Counted from the first letter of the stretch, positions 1 to 10,302 are shown. The stretch: DNA of 64,000 nucleotides from Paenibacillaceae bacterium GAS479 (GCA_900105225.1 LT629764.1:4050501-4114500), one strand, 5' to 3'. Program-made: numbers and translations. Notes: a model not told the origin generated them from the letters alone.

Positions 1-168
1 CAGTCGAGCGATCTCGGACGGTTCCGCGCTTATTTTGGCTCGATGCTCCAGCTTGGAGTGAGCATTGCTCCTTCTCAATATGAAGGCATGTTCGTGTCCG
101 CAGCACATACGCCGGAGTTGATCGACCGTACGATCGAGGCGAACCGCGAAGCGCTGAGACGTCTGTAA
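1..168 (+). CDS. hemL: glutamate-1-semialdehyde 2,1-aminomutase, C-terminal end (partial)
   Basis: The window opens inside this gene; only the last 55 codons and the TAA stop are present. The visible tail (FGSMLQLGVSIAPSQYE, then a helix rich in Ile/Glu/Arg) matches the C-terminus of the PLP-dependent glutamate-1-semialdehyde aminomutase, which makes 5-aminolevulinate for heme synthesis. In B. subtilis hemL lies just before spoVID and valS, and the same order follows here. The short fragment limits certainty, but tail sequence and context agree. Confidence 0.85.
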   Translation, partial: QSSDLGRFRAYFGSMLQLGVSIAPSQYEGMFVSAAHTPELIDRTIEANREALRRL

Positions 169-172
169 CCGC

Positions 173-1282
173 ATGGCGACAGTTAATGTGTTGAGCATGG
201 AGGGGGCGCGCCGCCGAGGTGAATGGCTGCATGTTCCACTTCTCCCGGATGCGGAGGCTATTGGGCTTAGACCAGGACTTCATGCGCATGAGGTCAGGCT
301 GCGGCTAATGGAGCTCGGTATATGGCCGTCAAAATGGCTCGGAGCCCTGCTCTCCACCGGCGGTATTCGCTGGAGCGAGGAGCCGGGGGAAGAGCCGGCT
401 CTGATGGTAAAGGCTTTCCCGGCGGCCGATGCGGCCGCCGATCCTTTGTTGCGCCGCGCCCGCGAACTGCTGGCGGGTAGCGGCGGCAGCTATGCAACGG
501 CATGGCCGGAAGTGCTGTACGAGGACGACTGGTGCCTCGTACTGAGCAAGCCGGCCGGCTTGCCGGTGCATGGTAGTGGAGCTCCTCCCGGGCATGGATC
601 GGGAGGAGGTAGCGGCGCGCCGGCTGGAGCGCGGCGCGAAGGCTTTGCCCCCGCCGCCGCCGGGAAGCGGCGGGTTGGCGCTGGGGATGCGGCGTCTGCG
701 CCGGCAACGCTGGACGAGGCTGCGGCTTGTGTTTGCTTGGCGGCAGGAGATCCGTTACTGGTCCGGCATGTGCATCGGCTCGACGACGATACCTCCGGGC
801 CGGTTCTTTACACGAAGAACGACCTGGCTCAGCAGGTGCTCGATGCGGCGATGCGTGACAAAGCGATCGGTAGGATTTACTGGGCGGCCGTGCAAGGCGT
901 TCCACGCCCCGCTTCAGGAGTCATCAACGCAGATATCGGCCGCGACCGTCATCACCCGTCGCGCCGCCGCGTTTCTCCGGGCGGCGATCACGCCGTTACC
1001 CGCTACGAAGTGCTGGAAGCATGGGGAAGAGCGGCACTGGTCGAGTTAGAACTGGAAACAGGACGTACACATCAAATTCGCGTTCATATGAGCCATGCCG
1101 GCCACCCGCTGATCGGCGACGCTCTCTACGGCGGCTCCACGCAGCTGTTGTCGCGTCAGGCGCTGCATGGGCGGCGGCTGGAGTTCTGCCACCCGTGGAG
1201 CGGGCTGGCGATGGCCGTGGATTGCCCGTTGCCAACTGATATGGCCGAGCTGCTCCAGCAGTTGGGAAGCCCGCGTGGGTAG
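173..1282 (+). CDS. RluA-family RNA pseudouridine synthase
   Basis: Predicted to isomerise uridine to pseudouridine in rRNA or tRNA. The catalytic motif HRLDDDTSGPVLYTKN lies near residues 200-215, and GRTHQIRVHMSHAGHPLIGD near 300 is the usual RluA C-terminal signature. An S4-like N-terminal part seems to be present (residues 35-75). A Gly/Ala/Arg-rich stretch at about 130-185, just before the catalytic motif, is longer than in typical RluA proteins of about 300 residues and looks like a flexible insertion. The ATG lies 4 nt after hemL with no good ribosome binding site, so coupling to hemL is likely. Which uridine is modified cannot be told. Confidence 0.85.
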   Translation: MATVNVLSMEGARRRGEWLHVPLLPDAEAIGLRPGLHAHEVRLRLMELGIWPSKWLGALLSTGGIRWSEEPGEEPALMVKAFPAADAAADPLLRRARELLAGSGGSYATAWPEVLYEDDWCLVLSKPAGLPVHGSGAPPGHGSGGGSGAPAGARREGFAPAAAGKRRVGAGDAASAPATLDEAAACVCLAAGDPLLVRHVHRLDDDTSGPVLYTKNDLAQQVLDAAMRDKAIGRIYWAAVQGVPRPASGVINADIGRDRHHPSRRRVSPGGDHAVTRYEVLEAWGRAALVELELETGRTHQIRVHMSHAGHPLIGDALYGGSTQLLSRQALHGRRLEFCHPWSGLAMAVDCPLPTDMAELLQQLGSPRG

Positions 1283-1380
1283 CTTAGCTCGCTCGTGAGA
1301 ACAGCAATGTGGTTAGCGAATTAATTTGCATCCGGGATGAACACGACTGAGTTTCGCTTGTGCATGCAATTGAAGCAAAT

Positions 1381-1454
1381 CCATACGTAACGGTACTGAG
1401 AAGCCTTATTTCAGCAATATCGAAGGTTATCGAGGCGTAACGAAACTCAGAGAC
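1381..1454 (+). repeat. dispersed intergenic repeat, copy A
   Basis: This stretch is nearly identical to 33552-33624: both run from CCAT through GTAACGGTACTGAGAAGCC and TTATTTCAGCAA to GAGGCGTAACGAAACT and GAGAC. The core GAGGCGTAAC also occurs in reverse orientation near 47410 and in a diverged form at 4254-4263. It lies in non-coding DNA and encodes nothing obvious. Confidence 0.8.
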
Positions 1455-1520
1455 GTTATGGTTGCGCTGAGGCGCTCCGAAATTCGCTTGTGCTTTTGCT
1501 ACCAAATGACCATTAGGAAA

Positions 1521-1567
1521 GATGCCGGAAAGACAGTTTAATCCTGTCTTTTCGGCATCTTTTTTTG
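1521..1567 (+). terminator. intrinsic terminator after the hemL/rluA genes
   Basis: A stem of about 15 bp (GATGCCGGAAAGACA pairing with TGTCTTTTCGGCATC, one G·T) encloses a 9-nt loop and is followed directly by TTTTTTT. Confidence 0.9.
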
Positions 1568-1618
1568 TTTTCAGTGACATTGTCATTCCGGTCTCTTGCG
1601 GCTTAAATGGCAAAGTAG

Positions 1619-1648
1619 TCATGTCCCCAGCATCCCAGCCATATAGAT
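1619..1648 (+). promoter_or_regulatory. putative sigma-E-type promoter of spoVID
   Basis: TCATGTC at 1619, a 14-nt spacer, then CATATAGAT at 1640 resemble the mother-cell sigma-E pattern (TCATATT, 14 nt, CATACA-T). spoVID is sigma-E dependent in B. subtilis. The match is partial. Confidence 0.4.
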
Positions 1649-1702
1649 GGTAGGGAGTAAACCTATTTGCCCAAGCATTAGCAAGGGAAGGGAGGCTTTA
1701 GC

Positions 1703-3373
1703 GTGAGCGAACAATCGCAAGGGCTGCGCTTTGATGTTTATGAGCGCGTGCATTTGCCAGAAGAAGTAGCTGCAATCGAGGAGCTGGAAGAGATTGAGCT
1801 TGTCCCCCGCATCCAGGTCATCCAGCAGGGGGAGCAGGCCATTCTACGGGGCCAGCTGCTGCTCAGCGGTGTGTATCGGACTGCGGATCGTGCGGAGGCT
1901 GCACAATCGATGGAGCATCAGATTCCGGTCGAAATTACGCTTCCAATGAACCGCATTGAGAGCCTAGAGGATATTTCTGTTGAGATCGACAACTTTGATG
2001 TTGATCTGTTATCCTCCCGTACACTCAATATTACAGGAGTGCTTTCACTGACTGGTATTCGTGTCGAGCCTGTAGACGAGGAAACGGCGCAGTGGCAGGA
2101 GGAGCCTTATACGGTTGTCCATCGCCAAGAGGCTCAGCCTCAAGCGACCGGTGACATCTCCACGTTCCATTACTTGGAGCTTGATCAGGAGGATGAGGAA
2201 GAACAGGGGGAGCAGTCGGCATTAAGAACAGAAGAAAATGAAACTGAAGCTAAAACTGAAGTCAACGACGAGACCGAGGCTCCCTCCTCATTCCCTACGT
2301 TCAAGACAGAATACGAATATCGTTCTGCACCTTCCTCGACTTTTGAGGAGCAGATCGATCCGATGGAAGCGGCGCAGAATCAGCCCTATGATTATGCGGC
2401 GGGCTGGACGCAGTTGGGCACAGTCCGCGCGGAGACGGATGAGGACGGGCAGGATAGCTTTCCTGCAGAAGCACCTTCGTATTTAGCGCCACTGCAGCCG
2501 CTTGAAGATACAGGGGAAGCACAGTTAGATCGCGATCGTGCCTTCTCCTCGCTCCTCGGTATGGCTGGCGGCAGTTCTACGGTTGAGGCGATAGAGGCAC
2601 AGGAGGAAGAGGCGGAGGCGGCAGCAGTACTCTATGGACGCCCACAAGGCTCACAGGAGCCGGGGGTTACCCCGCGGCCAGAAGCTGCCCAACAGCAGGA
2701 AGCTGTCCAGCAGTCAAAAGCTGTCCAGCAGCCAGAAGCTGTCCAACGGACCGAGGCTACTCAATGGCCAAGCGCTGGCCCGCGGACAGAGGCTACCCAG
2801 CAGCCAAAGGCTACCCAGCAGCCAAAGGCTACCCAGCAGTGGGAAACTGTAGAGGCAGCGGCTGTTGAAGGGGAGGCTCGACAGCCGGAGGCGCTGCATA
2901 GACCGGAGGCTACATCAGGAGAGGCGGATTCCAGCGCTGCCTTCACTGCAGCACAGCCGGAAGCATCCGAGCCGCAGCAGGAGCCAGAACAGCAGGAAAA
3001 ACAAGAGCTGCGTATAGCCGTCGGCTCCAAGCGCAGCCCGGCACCGGCTGTAGCGGAAAACGGCGACGGACTGACCTCGCTCATCGGCACGAACCGTCGC
3101 GAAAGGGAGCAAAACCCGGCTGCTGAACGCACTCGCCAACAGCAGGAAGCACAGGCTTCCACTCCGGCGGAAGATGTTGAATGGCAGTCGATGTTCCTTG
3201 GAAGGTCCAGCGAGGAGAGCTCTTTCCGCAAGGTCAGAATGTGTATTGTGCAGCGGGAGGAGACGCTAGAGCTTATTGCGGACCGTTATCAGCTTCAAAC
3301 GAGGGAACTCGCTCTCCATAACCGCTTGGCCGATGGTAGCGTCTCTGAAGGTCAAGTGCTTTATATCCCTTGA
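1703..3373 (+). CDS. spoVID: stage VI sporulation protein D (spore coat encasement, LysM)
   Basis: SpoVID is a mother-cell protein that links the coat base layer to the forespore surface and drives coat encasement. The N-terminal domain (about 1-130; FDVYERVHLPEEVAAIEELE) matches the conserved SpoVID N-terminus, the C-terminal 50 residues form a LysM domain (ERVEETLELIADRYQLQ-like, ending in GQVLYIP), and a long acidic, Gln-rich linker lies between. The linker has nine tandem hexapeptides (AVQQPE/ATQQPK type). The start is GTG at 1703 with AGGGAGG upstream. At 556 residues it is close to the B. subtilis length. Its place between hemL and valS fits. Confidence 0.92.
   Translation: MSEQSQGLRFDVYERVHLPEEVAAIEELEEIELVPRIQVIQQGEQAILRGQLLLSGVYRTADRAEAAQSMEHQIPVEITLPMNRIESLEDISVEIDNFDVDLLSSRTLNITGVLSLTGIRVEPVDEETAQWQEEPYTVVHRQEAQPQATGDISTFHYLELDQEDEEEQGEQSALRTEENETEAKTEVNDETEAPSSFPTFKTEYEYRSAPSSTFEEQIDPMEAAQNQPYDYAAGWTQLGTVRAETDEDGQDSFPAEAPSYLAPLQPLEDTGEAQLDRDRAFSSLLGMAGGSSTVEAIEAQEEEAEAAAVLYGRPQGSQEPGVTPRPEAAQQQEAVQQSKAVQQPEAVQRTEATQWPSAGPRTEATQQPKATQQPKATQQWETVEAAAVEGEARQPEALHRPEATSGEADSSAAFTAAQPEASEPQQEPEQQEKQELRIAVGSKRSPAPAVAENGDGLTSLIGTNRREREQNPAAERTRQQQEAQASTPAEDVEWQSMFLGRSSEESSFRKVRMCIVQREETLELIADRYQLQTRELALHNRLADGSVSEGQVLYIP
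2684..2845 (+). repeat. nine 18-bp tandem repeats inside spoVID
   Basis: Nine consecutive 18-bp units encode hexapeptides of the pattern A-(V/T)-Q-Q-x-(E/K). Units seven and eight are identical in protein sequence (ATQQPK). They fall in the disordered linker and keep the frame, so copy number may vary between strains without breaking the LysM domain. Confidence 0.85.
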
Positions 3374-3479
3374 CATCAGCAGGCTGCAATTATGGTTGGA
3401 TGCGGAAGCTTGAATTCGCAGTGTATGTCATAAGGCAACACCCAGGCGCCTGCTGTCCCAGGCCCGGCTGATTTTATAC

Positions 3480-3513
3480 ACGCCCCCCGGTTCATCGGAG
3501 GGGCGTTTTTTCT
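3480..3513 (+). terminator. intrinsic terminator after spoVID
   Basis: CGCCCC pairs with GGGGCG around a short loop containing a further CC/GG pair, followed by TTTTTTCT. It separates spoVID from the orphan gene that follows. Confidence 0.85.
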
Positions 3514-3597
3514 ATTAGAAAATGAAGAGAATAGGGCAATTGCTAGTGTCATTTATTTATAGAATCTCATTTACTGAATGCAAGGAGGCGGCTGTCA

Positions 3598-4032
3598 ATG
3601 AGTACTTATCTGATCTTGTTCATCTTGCTCGTTATAGTGATTTGTAACTTTGGCACTTTTGATTGTGTGCTCAATCAGCAATCTTCCATCGCATTAACCA
3701 AGGGATTCGACGTTATCAACGAAACAAGCAACTTAACTTTTATTGCTACATCCATTTCAGGAAGATTCCAATCTTCCAATCCCCCTCTGGTCAATATACC
3801 TGCAGGAAGAAGCGATCATTTCGAAGTAATACGAGAAGCATTTTCCAGAAACTCAGCATTCGTCAGTTATAATGCAGTCAATCCGGCCAACAGGATTGTA
3901 GGGACCATTGACATCGAGTTCATATCCTATAATCTTATTTCCGGCGGAATCAATGCGTTACTAATTGGGCCGATATCCTATACGAAAAATTTCTCAGGGA
4001 CCAGCATATATATAGCAAATAAAAATTCGTAA
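3598..4032 (+). CDS. hypothetical secreted or membrane-anchored small protein
   Basis: Not recognised. The 144-residue product starts with a strongly hydrophobic segment (residues 3-22, LILFILLVIVICNFGTF) that reads as a signal or anchor sequence. The rest is polar, rich in Ser/Asn/Ile, with alternating patterns suggesting beta structure; the N-terminal region has two Cys (near 16 and 22). AAGGAGG lies 7-13 nt before the ATG, so it is probably translated. The gene is visibly more AT-rich than its neighbours and sits alone between the spoVID terminator and the T-box leader, which suggests late acquisition. A toxin-like or surface role is possible but nothing in the sequence proves it. Confidence 0.6.
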   Translation: MSTYLILFILLVIVICNFGTFDCVLNQQSSIALTKGFDVINETSNLTFIATSISGRFQSSNPPLVNIPAGRSDHFEVIREAFSRNSAFVSYNAVNPANRIVGTIDIEFISYNLISGGINALLIGPISYTKNFSGTSIYIANKNS

Positions 4033-4074
4033 AATCCGAATCTTTGGTTAGAACCCTATCAAGGGGGAAAAGCA

Positions 4075-4580
4075 TCACGCTGCGTATCATCCGACTGAAG
4101 GAGAGTATGCCGTCGGATTTACGTGGCGACAGAGAGCCTGCTTTTTTATGGTTCTTGTTTGACGATCCGGGTAGATTTCTGCGTTCCCTTAAGCGTCAAT
4201 GCTTCTCGGTTGTGCCATGCGAAGTTGTAGTACGAGCCTGGCTGAGTTGACTCAGAGGCGTAACAACGGTAAACTAGAACTGATTATTTGCCAACATTCT
4301 CTCAAACAACGAGGATGGGGAAGAGTGCTTCGGGCGCCTACAGAGAGCAGACCGTATTCGCTGGAAAGTCTGCAGGCCGCATAAGTTGCACAGGTCGCCC
4401 CGGAGTTGCGCTGGTCATTCCACTTTTGCGTTTTTACGCACTGGGACAGCCATTGCCGGCAGCAGCCGTTATCATGCGCCAAAGTGCCGCCCCGGACTCC
4501 GTCCGCGTGCGGAACAAAGGTGGTACCGCGGAAGCTTGAGCCTTTCGTCCTTTGCTATACAAGGGACGAAAGGCTTTTTT
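4075..4580 (+). ncRNA. T-box leader (tRNA-sensing riboswitch) of valS, possibly with a second stem I
   Basis: The 3' module is unmistakable: the T-box AAAGGTGGTACCGCGG at 4516-4531 precedes a terminator at 4539-4580. A matching stem I starts near 4310: GAAGAGT at 4320, then AGAGAGC and a GCAGAC/GTCTGC hairpin with GGAAA in the loop (about 4342-4373). GTT at 4405-4407, on the 3' side of that stem, is a candidate valine specifier codon. Upstream, 4098-4140 holds another GGAGAGT plus ACAGAGAGCC pair that resembles the start of a separate stem I, with no clear T-box or terminator of its own. Uncharged tRNA-Val would favour readthrough into valS. Confidence 0.88.
4539..4580 (+). terminator. T-box-controlled terminator before valS
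   Basis: AGCCTTTCGTCCTTT pairs with AAGGGACGAAAGGCT across a 7-nt loop and is followed by a T run. The T-box antiterminator lies immediately upstream and would compete with this stem. Confidence 0.92.
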
Positions 4581-4679
4581 GTAGGCAAAGGGGTCGACTC
4601 GCGGGCAAATTTCTCAACTTAAATATCTATCTATTATTGATCTATGTTAGATCTATCCATTTCACAAACGAGGGTGAAT

Positions 4680-7349
4680 ATGCCAATGTCAGAGCAGCAG
4701 CATACGACGACTGAAATGCCAACAACCTACGATCCCCGCAGCGCCGAGCAGAAAAGCACGGATCTGTGGAATAAAGGAGGCTTTTTCAAAGCCGGACGCC
4801 TTCCGGAAGCGAAGCCTTACACAATCGTCATTCCACCGCCGAACGTAACGGGCATGCTCCATATCGGGCACGCACTGGATTTCACGCTGCAGGATATTAT
4901 GATCCGCACGAAACGCATGCAGGGCTTCGATGCCCTGTGGCTGCCTGGCACCGACCATGCGGGCATCGCGACTCAGACGCGAGTGGAGCAAAAGCTGCGC
5001 GAGAGTGGCGTGACCCGTCATGATCTTGGGCGCGAGAAGTTTCTGGAGCAGGTATGGGAATGGAAGGACATGTACGCCAATACGATTCGCAGCCAATGGG
5101 GCAAAATGGGCCTTTCACTGGATTACTCCCGCGAACGTTTTACGCTCGACGAGGGTTTGTCCAAAGCGGTTCGTGAAGTATTCGTCCGCCTGTATGAAAA
5201 AGGCCTGATCTATCGCGGAGCGAAGATCATCAACTGGGACCCTGCGGCGCGTACGGCGCTTTCGGATATCGAGGTAGAACACAAGGAAGTTAACGGCCAT
5301 CTGTACCATCTCCAGTATCCGCTTGCGGACGGCAGCGGCCATGTAACGGTTGCGACTACCCGTCCGGAAACGATGCTCGGCGATACCGCAGTTGCCGTTC
5401 ATCCTGAAGACGAGCGCTATAGCGCCCTTATCGGCAAAATGCTCGTGCTGCCGGTCATCGGCCGCGAAATTCCAATCATCGCTGACGAGTACGTCGAGAA
5501 GGACTTCGGCTCCGGTGCAGTCAAAATTACTCCTGCGCATGATCCTAACGACTTTGAAGTGGGTCAGCGCCACGATTTGCCGCAAATTATCGTTATGGAC
5601 GAGAGTGGCATCATGAACGATGAAGCCGGCCCGTATAAAGGAATGGATCGTGCCGATGCGCGCAAAAAGCTCGTTGCCGATCTCAAGGAGAGCGGCGTAC
5701 TCGTTAATATCGAGGACCATGTACATCAAGTTGGCCATAGCGAGCGCAGTGGCGCTGTTGTAGAGCCTTACTTGTCGACGCAGTGGTTCGTGGCGATGAA
5801 GCCGCTCGCCGACCGTGCGATCAAAGATCAGAAGTCCGGAGAAGGCGTAAACTTTGTGCCCGATCGTTTCGAAAAAACGTACCTCAACTGGATCGAAAAC
5901 GTACGCGACTGGTGTATTTCCCGCCAGCTGTGGTGGGGTCATCGTATTCCGGCCTGGTACTGTGACGCTTGCGGCACGATTCATGTAGCCCGCGAGGATA
6001 TGGAGTCCTGCCCGGATTGCAGCGGCGAGCTGCGCCAGGATAACGACGTGCTGGACACTTGGTTCAGCTCTGCTCTCTGGCCATTTTCTACGCTTGGCTG
6101 GCCGGATGTGGAAAGTGAAGACTTCAAACGCTACTATCCGAACGACTTACTCGTCACAGGATATGACATCATCTACTTCTGGGTGGCGCGCATGATCTTT
6201 ACCGGACTTGAGTTCACGGACCAAATTCCGTTCAAGGATGTGCTCATGCACGGTCTGGTCCGCGACGCCAATGGCCTGAAGATGTCTAAGTCGCTCGGCA
6301 ACGGCGTTGATCCGCTTGACATTATCGAGCAGTACGGAGCGGACGCAATGCGCTTCATGCTTTCCACGGGCAGCACGCCGGGGCAGGATTTGCGCTTCCG
6401 TCTTGAAAAAGTTGAACAGGCACGTAACTTTGCCAACAAGATTTGGAACGCTTCGCGTTTCGCGCTCATGAACTTGGAAGGCTTCAGCTATGAGGATATC
6501 GACATTACCGTTAAGCTCGGTACGGCCGATCGCTGGATTTTGCACCGTCTCAATGAGACGGCCCGTGATGTGACGCGTCTCATCGACACCTACGATTTTG
6601 GTGAAACCGGTCGTTTGCTATACAATTTCATTTGGGACGATCTATGCGATTGGTACATTGAGGTTGCCAAGCTGAATCTGTACGGCGGTGATGCTGATGC
6701 CAAAGGAGCGACGCAATCGGTGCTTGCCTATGTGCTTGACCGCACACAGCGCCTGATCCATCCGTTCATGCCGTTCATCAGTGAAGAAATCTGGCAGCAT
6801 CTGCCGCATGAATGCGAGAGCATCTCGATCGCGGCCTGGCCGCAGTTCGATGCCGCGCTGGAAGCACCGGATGCAGTACGCGAGATGGAGCTGCTGATGA
6901 GCACGATCCGTTCGGTTCGTAATATCCGCGCAGAGGTTAACGTGCCGATGAGCAAAAAAATCGAGCTGCAAATCAAGCCGTCCGGCTCGGAGCAGCTGGC
7001 GATTTTGCAGGCGAATGAAGAATTGCTGCGCCGCTTTGCCGGCACATCTTCGCTCGTCATCGATCCGGCGCTCGCCGCGCCTGACAAAGCGATGACGGCT
7101 ATCGTAACCGGTGCGGAGCTGTACCTGCCGCTCGCAGGACTGATTGACATCGAGCAGGAAATTGCCCGTTTGAACAAAGAAGCCGGCGTGCTGCGCTCCG
7201 AAGTTGATCGTGTCGACAAAAAGCTGTCCAACGAGGGCTTTGTTGCCAAAGCTCCTGCCAAAGTCATCGAAGAAGAAAAAGCTAAACAGGCGGATTACCA
7301 GGCTAAGCTGGACAAGGTGCTGGCCCGGATTGAGGAGTTGCGGGGCTAA
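4680..7349 (+). CDS. valS: valyl-tRNA synthetase
   Basis: Charges tRNA-Val in the cytoplasm. Class I signatures are present: HIGH-type motif GMLHIGHAL near residue 60 and KMSKS near 533, with the editing domain between them ([17 protein letters not shown]). The C-terminal 70 residues form the coiled-coil arm typical of ValRS (charged, [13 protein letters not shown]). I chose ATG 4680, preceded by GAGGGTG, rather than the in-frame ATG at 4644, which has no binding site. The 889-residue length is normal. The T-box leader upstream makes expression depend on tRNA-Val charging. Stop and folC start overlap by one base. Confidence 0.97.
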   Translation: MPMSEQQHTTTEMPTTYDPRSAEQKSTDLWNKGGFFKAGRLPEAKPYTIVIPPPNVTGMLHIGHALDFTLQDIMIRTKRMQGFDALWLPGTDHAGIATQTRVEQKLRESGVTRHDLGREKFLEQVWEWKDMYANTIRSQWGKMGLSLDYSRERFTLDEGLSKAVREVFVRLYEKGLIYRGAKIINWDPAARTALSDIEVEHKEVNGHLYHLQYPLADGSGHVTVATTRPETMLGDTAVAVHPEDERYSALIGKMLVLPVIGREIPIIADEYVEKDFGSGAVKITPAHDPNDFEVGQRHDLPQIIVMDESGIMNDEAGPYKGMDRADARKKLVADLKESGVLVNIEDHVHQVGHSERSGAVVEPYLSTQWFVAMKPLADRAIKDQKSGEGVNFVPDRFEKTYLNWIENVRDWCISRQLWWGHRIPAWYCDACGTIHVAREDMESCPDCSGELRQDNDVLDTWFSSALWPFSTLGWPDVESEDFKRYYPNDLLVTGYDIIYFWVARMIFTGLEFTDQIPFKDVLMHGLVRDANGLKMSKSLGNGVDPLDIIEQYGADAMRFMLSTGSTPGQDLRFRLEKVEQARNFANKIWNASRFALMNLEGFSYEDIDITVKLGTADRWILHRLNETARDVTRLIDTYDFGETGRLLYNFIWDDLCDWYIEVAKLNLYGGDADAKGATQSVLAYVLDRTQRLIHPFMPFISEEIWQHLPHECESISIAAWPQFDAALEAPDAVREMELLMSTIRSVRNIRAEVNVPMSKKIELQIKPSGSEQLAILQANEELLRRFAGTSSLVIDPALAAPDKAMTAIVTGAELYLPLAGLIDIEQEIARLNKEAGVLRSEVDRVDKKLSNEGFVAKAPAKVIEEEKAKQADYQAKLDKVLARIEELRG

Positions 7350-8737
7350 TGAATATAGCAGCCAATAACGATAATCGGTCCGCTGTTCCAGGCGGACTGG
7401 CAACTTACGGGGAAGCAAGGGACTGGATCGAAAGCCTAATCAGCTTCGGCGTCCGTCCAGGCATGGGACGCATTCAGCTGTTAATGGAACGGCTCGGCCA
7501 TCCAGAGCGGCGGCTGCGCTTCATCCATGTTGCCGGCACGAACGGCAAAGGCTCGGTCTGTGCTTATCTGACCGAAGCACTCGTGCGCGGCGGCTACGAC
7601 ACGGGGACGTTTACGTCCCCATACATTACCAAGTTTACGAACCGTTTCCGTTACAATGGACAGGATATCGAGGAGGAGACGCTGCTCCGGCTGTCCAACG
7701 AGCTGAAACCGCTCGTGGATGAAATTGCCGCGACGGAGCTTGGCTCCCCTACGATGTTCGAGGTGTCGACGGCGCTGGCGATTTTGTATTTTGCGAAAGT
7801 GACTTATCCGGACTATGTTGTCTGGGAAACGGGAATGGGCGGACGTCTGGATGTGACCAATATCGTTACGCCGGTTCTCTCTATTATCACAAACGTTGGG
7901 CATGACCATATGGATATGCTGGGTGACTCCATCGCTGCAATCGCGCGCGAAAAAGCGGGCATCATTAAGCCCGGCGTTGCTGTTGTCAGCACAGTGGAAG
8001 ATCCTGAGGCGCTTGAGATCATCCGCGAGGCGGCACATCTCTCGAAGTCTACGCTTTATCAGCTTGGCGAGCAGTTTACTGAAACGCTGATTGAGGCTTC
8101 CGAGACGATGCAAAGCTTCAACTTCAAGGGAACATTCCGTGAGATCAAATCTCTATCCTTGAGTCTTGGCGGAGCGCATCAGCGCAAAAATGCCGCCGCT
8201 GCCATCATGGCACTGGAGGTGCTTCGCCAGTACAACGCACTGCTCATCGAGGATGAGCAACTGCAGGATGGACTCAGGCTTGCACAATGGCCGGGCCGTC
8301 TGGAGATGGTGAGACAGGAGCCGCGACTGCTGCTCGACGGGGCGCATAATCCCGAAGGAGCCGAGTCGCTGGCAACTGCCCTGCGAGAGACGTATACCTA
8401 TAAGCGGCTCCATGTCATGATCGGAATGCTGGAGAATAAGAATCACCGTGACGTACTTCGGCATATACTCCCTATAGTGGATACTTTTGTTGTTACACAG
8501 CCTGCATTCCGCAAGGCGAAGTCTGCTTCAGCCTTGGCTGAGCTGGCTCGAGAAATGTCTGAGGAACTGGGCGTATCGCCCGAAATCATTACGGAGCCTG
8601 ATTGGAAAGAGGCGCTTCGCCGCTTGGAGCAGGCTGCCGCCCCCGGAGACCTGCCGGTTGTAACCGGCACGCTTTATCTTATTGCCGATGTCCGTGCGCA
8701 TGTGCTTGGGCTGCCGGAATCTGAAAAAGGTTGGTGA
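7349..8737 (+). CDS. folC: folylpolyglutamate synthase / dihydrofolate synthase
   Basis: Adds glutamate to folates and, in bacteria, often also makes dihydrofolate from dihydropteroate. The Mur-ligase-type P-loop GTNGKGSV lies at about residues 62-69, and [13 protein letters not shown] near 330 marks the C-terminal domain. The length of 462 residues is slightly above the usual 430. The ATG overlaps the valS stop by one base, so the two are translationally coupled, as in other Firmicutes where folC follows valS. Confidence 0.94.
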   Translation: MNIAANNDNRSAVPGGLATYGEARDWIESLISFGVRPGMGRIQLLMERLGHPERRLRFIHVAGTNGKGSVCAYLTEALVRGGYDTGTFTSPYITKFTNRFRYNGQDIEEETLLRLSNELKPLVDEIAATELGSPTMFEVSTALAILYFAKVTYPDYVVWETGMGGRLDVTNIVTPVLSIITNVGHDHMDMLGDSIAAIAREKAGIIKPGVAVVSTVEDPEALEIIREAAHLSKSTLYQLGEQFTETLIEASETMQSFNFKGTFREIKSLSLSLGGAHQRKNAAAAIMALEVLRQYNALLIEDEQLQDGLRLAQWPGRLEMVRQEPRLLLDGAHNPEGAESLATALRETYTYKRLHVMIGMLENKNHRDVLRHILPIVDTFVVTQPAFRKAKSASALAELAREMSEELGVSPEIITEPDWKEALRRLEQAAAPGDLPVVTGTLYLIADVRAHVLGLPESEKGW

Positions 8738-8742
8738 CCGTC

Positions 8743-10158
8743 ATGACGACGACAGCAGAACATGTTCATTTTATCGGAATAGGCGGCTACGGTATGAGCG
8801 CGATCGCGCGCGTCATGCTTGAGCTCGGTTACAAAGTGACGGGCTCGGATGTTGCGCGGGCAGAGCTTACGGAGAAGCTTGCCAAAAAAGGCGCAGAAAT
8901 CCATATCGGCCATGACGCTAAATATGTTAACGGTGCCGATCTGGTTGTATACAGCACGGCTCTACCTAAGGATAACGTTGAGCGCCGTGCGGCAGAGGAA
9001 TTAAAAATTCCGGTGTTGCACCGCTCTCAGATGTTGGCCCGTTTGATGAATGCCGGCAAGGGTGTAGCTGTTGCAGGCGCCCACGGCAAAACGACTACCT
9101 CCTCTATGATCGCGCTTGTTATGGAAAGCTGCGGTGCGGACCCGACTTATATTATCGGTGGAGAGATCGTCAATGTCGGCACAAACGCCAAGGCTGGCAA
9201 AGGTGAATACGTGGTAGCCGAGGCGGATGAGAGCGACGGTTCGTTCTTACATTATCATCCTGCGATTGCGGTTGTGACGAATATCGAGCCGGATCATCTG
9301 GAGAACTACGACGGCAACTTTGAAAACTTGAAGTCCGCCTATGTTCAGTTCCTTTCCCAGGTGAAAGAAGACGGTCGCGCTGTTGTATGTATTGACGATC
9401 CGATCGTCCAGGAGTTGCTGCCGCGCGCGGAGAGTGCACTGCCTGCGGAGCGACTTCTCACCTACGGCATCGACAACGATGTTGCGGAATTTAGTGCCTC
9501 CAACCTTGTACTTGGCGATCGCAAAGTAACCTTCACCCTGTCGCGCTCCGGCCAGGAACTTGGCGTCGTCCAGCTTTCTGTACCGGGTCGCCATAACGTC
9601 TACAATGCGATAGCAACGCTCATCACCTGCATGGAAGCCGGCATTCCATTCGGCTCTGCGGCTGCTGCGATCAAGGAGTTTATCGGAGCGAAACGCCGGT
9701 TCCAAGTTCTTGGAGATGTGAACGATATTCTCGTTATCGACGATTATGCGCATCATCCGACCGAGATTCAGGCGACGATCAGCGCCGCCAAGGCGACCGG
9801 TAAACGCATTGTGGCTGTGTTCCAGCCTCAGCGCTATACGCGCACCTTCTTCCTGCTTGAGCAGTTCAGTCGTGCTTTCAGCGAGGCGGATGAGGTGATC
9901 ATTACCGACATTTTCTCTCCTGCTGGTGAAAAAGAGATCGAAGGCGTCAATTCCCGCCGTCTTGTAGAGATGATCTTGAAAAACAGCAATCCGAACACCT
10001 CCTATATTCCAACTAAGGAGGAAGTTCAGACGGAGCTGGCTGCACGCATTGCTCCGGGTGACCTGGTTCTCACAATGGGAGCCGGTGACATTTGGAAAGC
10101 GGGCGACGGTCTAGCGAGTCTGCTGCGCGAGCGTCATGAGGGCGGCACGCCTTCCTGA
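8743..10158 (+). CDS. murC: UDP-N-acetylmuramate--L-alanine ligase
   Basis: Adds the first peptide residue to UDP-MurNAc in peptidoglycan synthesis. [14 protein letters not shown] near the N-terminus is the UDP-MurNAc-binding loop, [11 protein letters not shown] at about 112-122 the ATP P-loop, and [10 protein letters not shown] near 330 the MurC C-terminal signature. ATG 8743 is preferred over TTG 8731, which lies too close to any binding site; GGTGA lies 5 nt before the ATG. It starts 5 nt after folC and ends at a strong terminator, so valS-folC-murC reads as one unit. Confidence 0.95.
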   Translation: MTTTAEHVHFIGIGGYGMSAIARVMLELGYKVTGSDVARAELTEKLAKKGAEIHIGHDAKYVNGADLVVYSTALPKDNVERRAAEELKIPVLHRSQMLARLMNAGKGVAVAGAHGKTTTSSMIALVMESCGADPTYIIGGEIVNVGTNAKAGKGEYVVAEADESDGSFLHYHPAIAVVTNIEPDHLENYDGNFENLKSAYVQFLSQVKEDGRAVVCIDDPIVQELLPRAESALPAERLLTYGIDNDVAEFSASNLVLGDRKVTFTLSRSGQELGVVQLSVPGRHNVYNAIATLITCMEAGIPFGSAAAAIKEFIGAKRRFQVLGDVNDILVIDDYAHHPTEIQATISAAKATGKRIVAVFQPQRYTRTFFLLEQFSRAFSEADEVIITDIFSPAGEKEIEGVNSRRLVEMILKNSNPNTSYIPTKEEVQTELAARIAPGDLVLTMGAGDIWKAGDGLASLLRERHEGGTPS

Positions 10159-10175
10159 TCCGCTTTACTGAATAA

Positions 10176-10226
10176 AAGAACCGCCGCTTACGGGCTTCTG
10201 GCCCGCAAGCGGCGGTTCTTTCTTTT
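10176..10226 (+). terminator. intrinsic terminator after murC
   Basis: A long stem (AAGAACCGCCGCTT with AAGCGGCGGTTCTT, extended by CGGGC/GCCCG) around a short loop is followed by TCTTTT. Confidence 0.93.
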
Positions 10227-10302
10227 GCCCGCTGGCGGTGAGAGATTTGATTAGATCCGATCCCCCCATGCTGGTCTCTCAACTCTCTTTTTTCTATCTA
10301 GG

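Larger units (their letters stand above)
1283..1702. other. 420-bp intergenic region: repeat copy, terminator, sporulation-type promoter
   Basis: No credible gene. It holds one copy of the dispersed repeat described below (about 1381-1454, with related sequence from about 1340 to 1500), a strong intrinsic terminator (1521-1567), and a sigma-E-like promoter ahead of spoVID (1619-1648). A 112-codon reverse reading frame across it is composed of repeat and terminator sequence. Confidence 0.7.

Noticed and set aside
294-905. Reverse-strand frame inside the pseudouridine synthase gene
   Set aside because: Arg/Pro-rich shadow of a GC-rich gene with no recognisable features.
4180-4265. Second complete T-box antiterminator (GTTGTAGTACGAG)
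   Set aside because: Too far from the T-box consensus and without a terminator; kept only as a possible relic.
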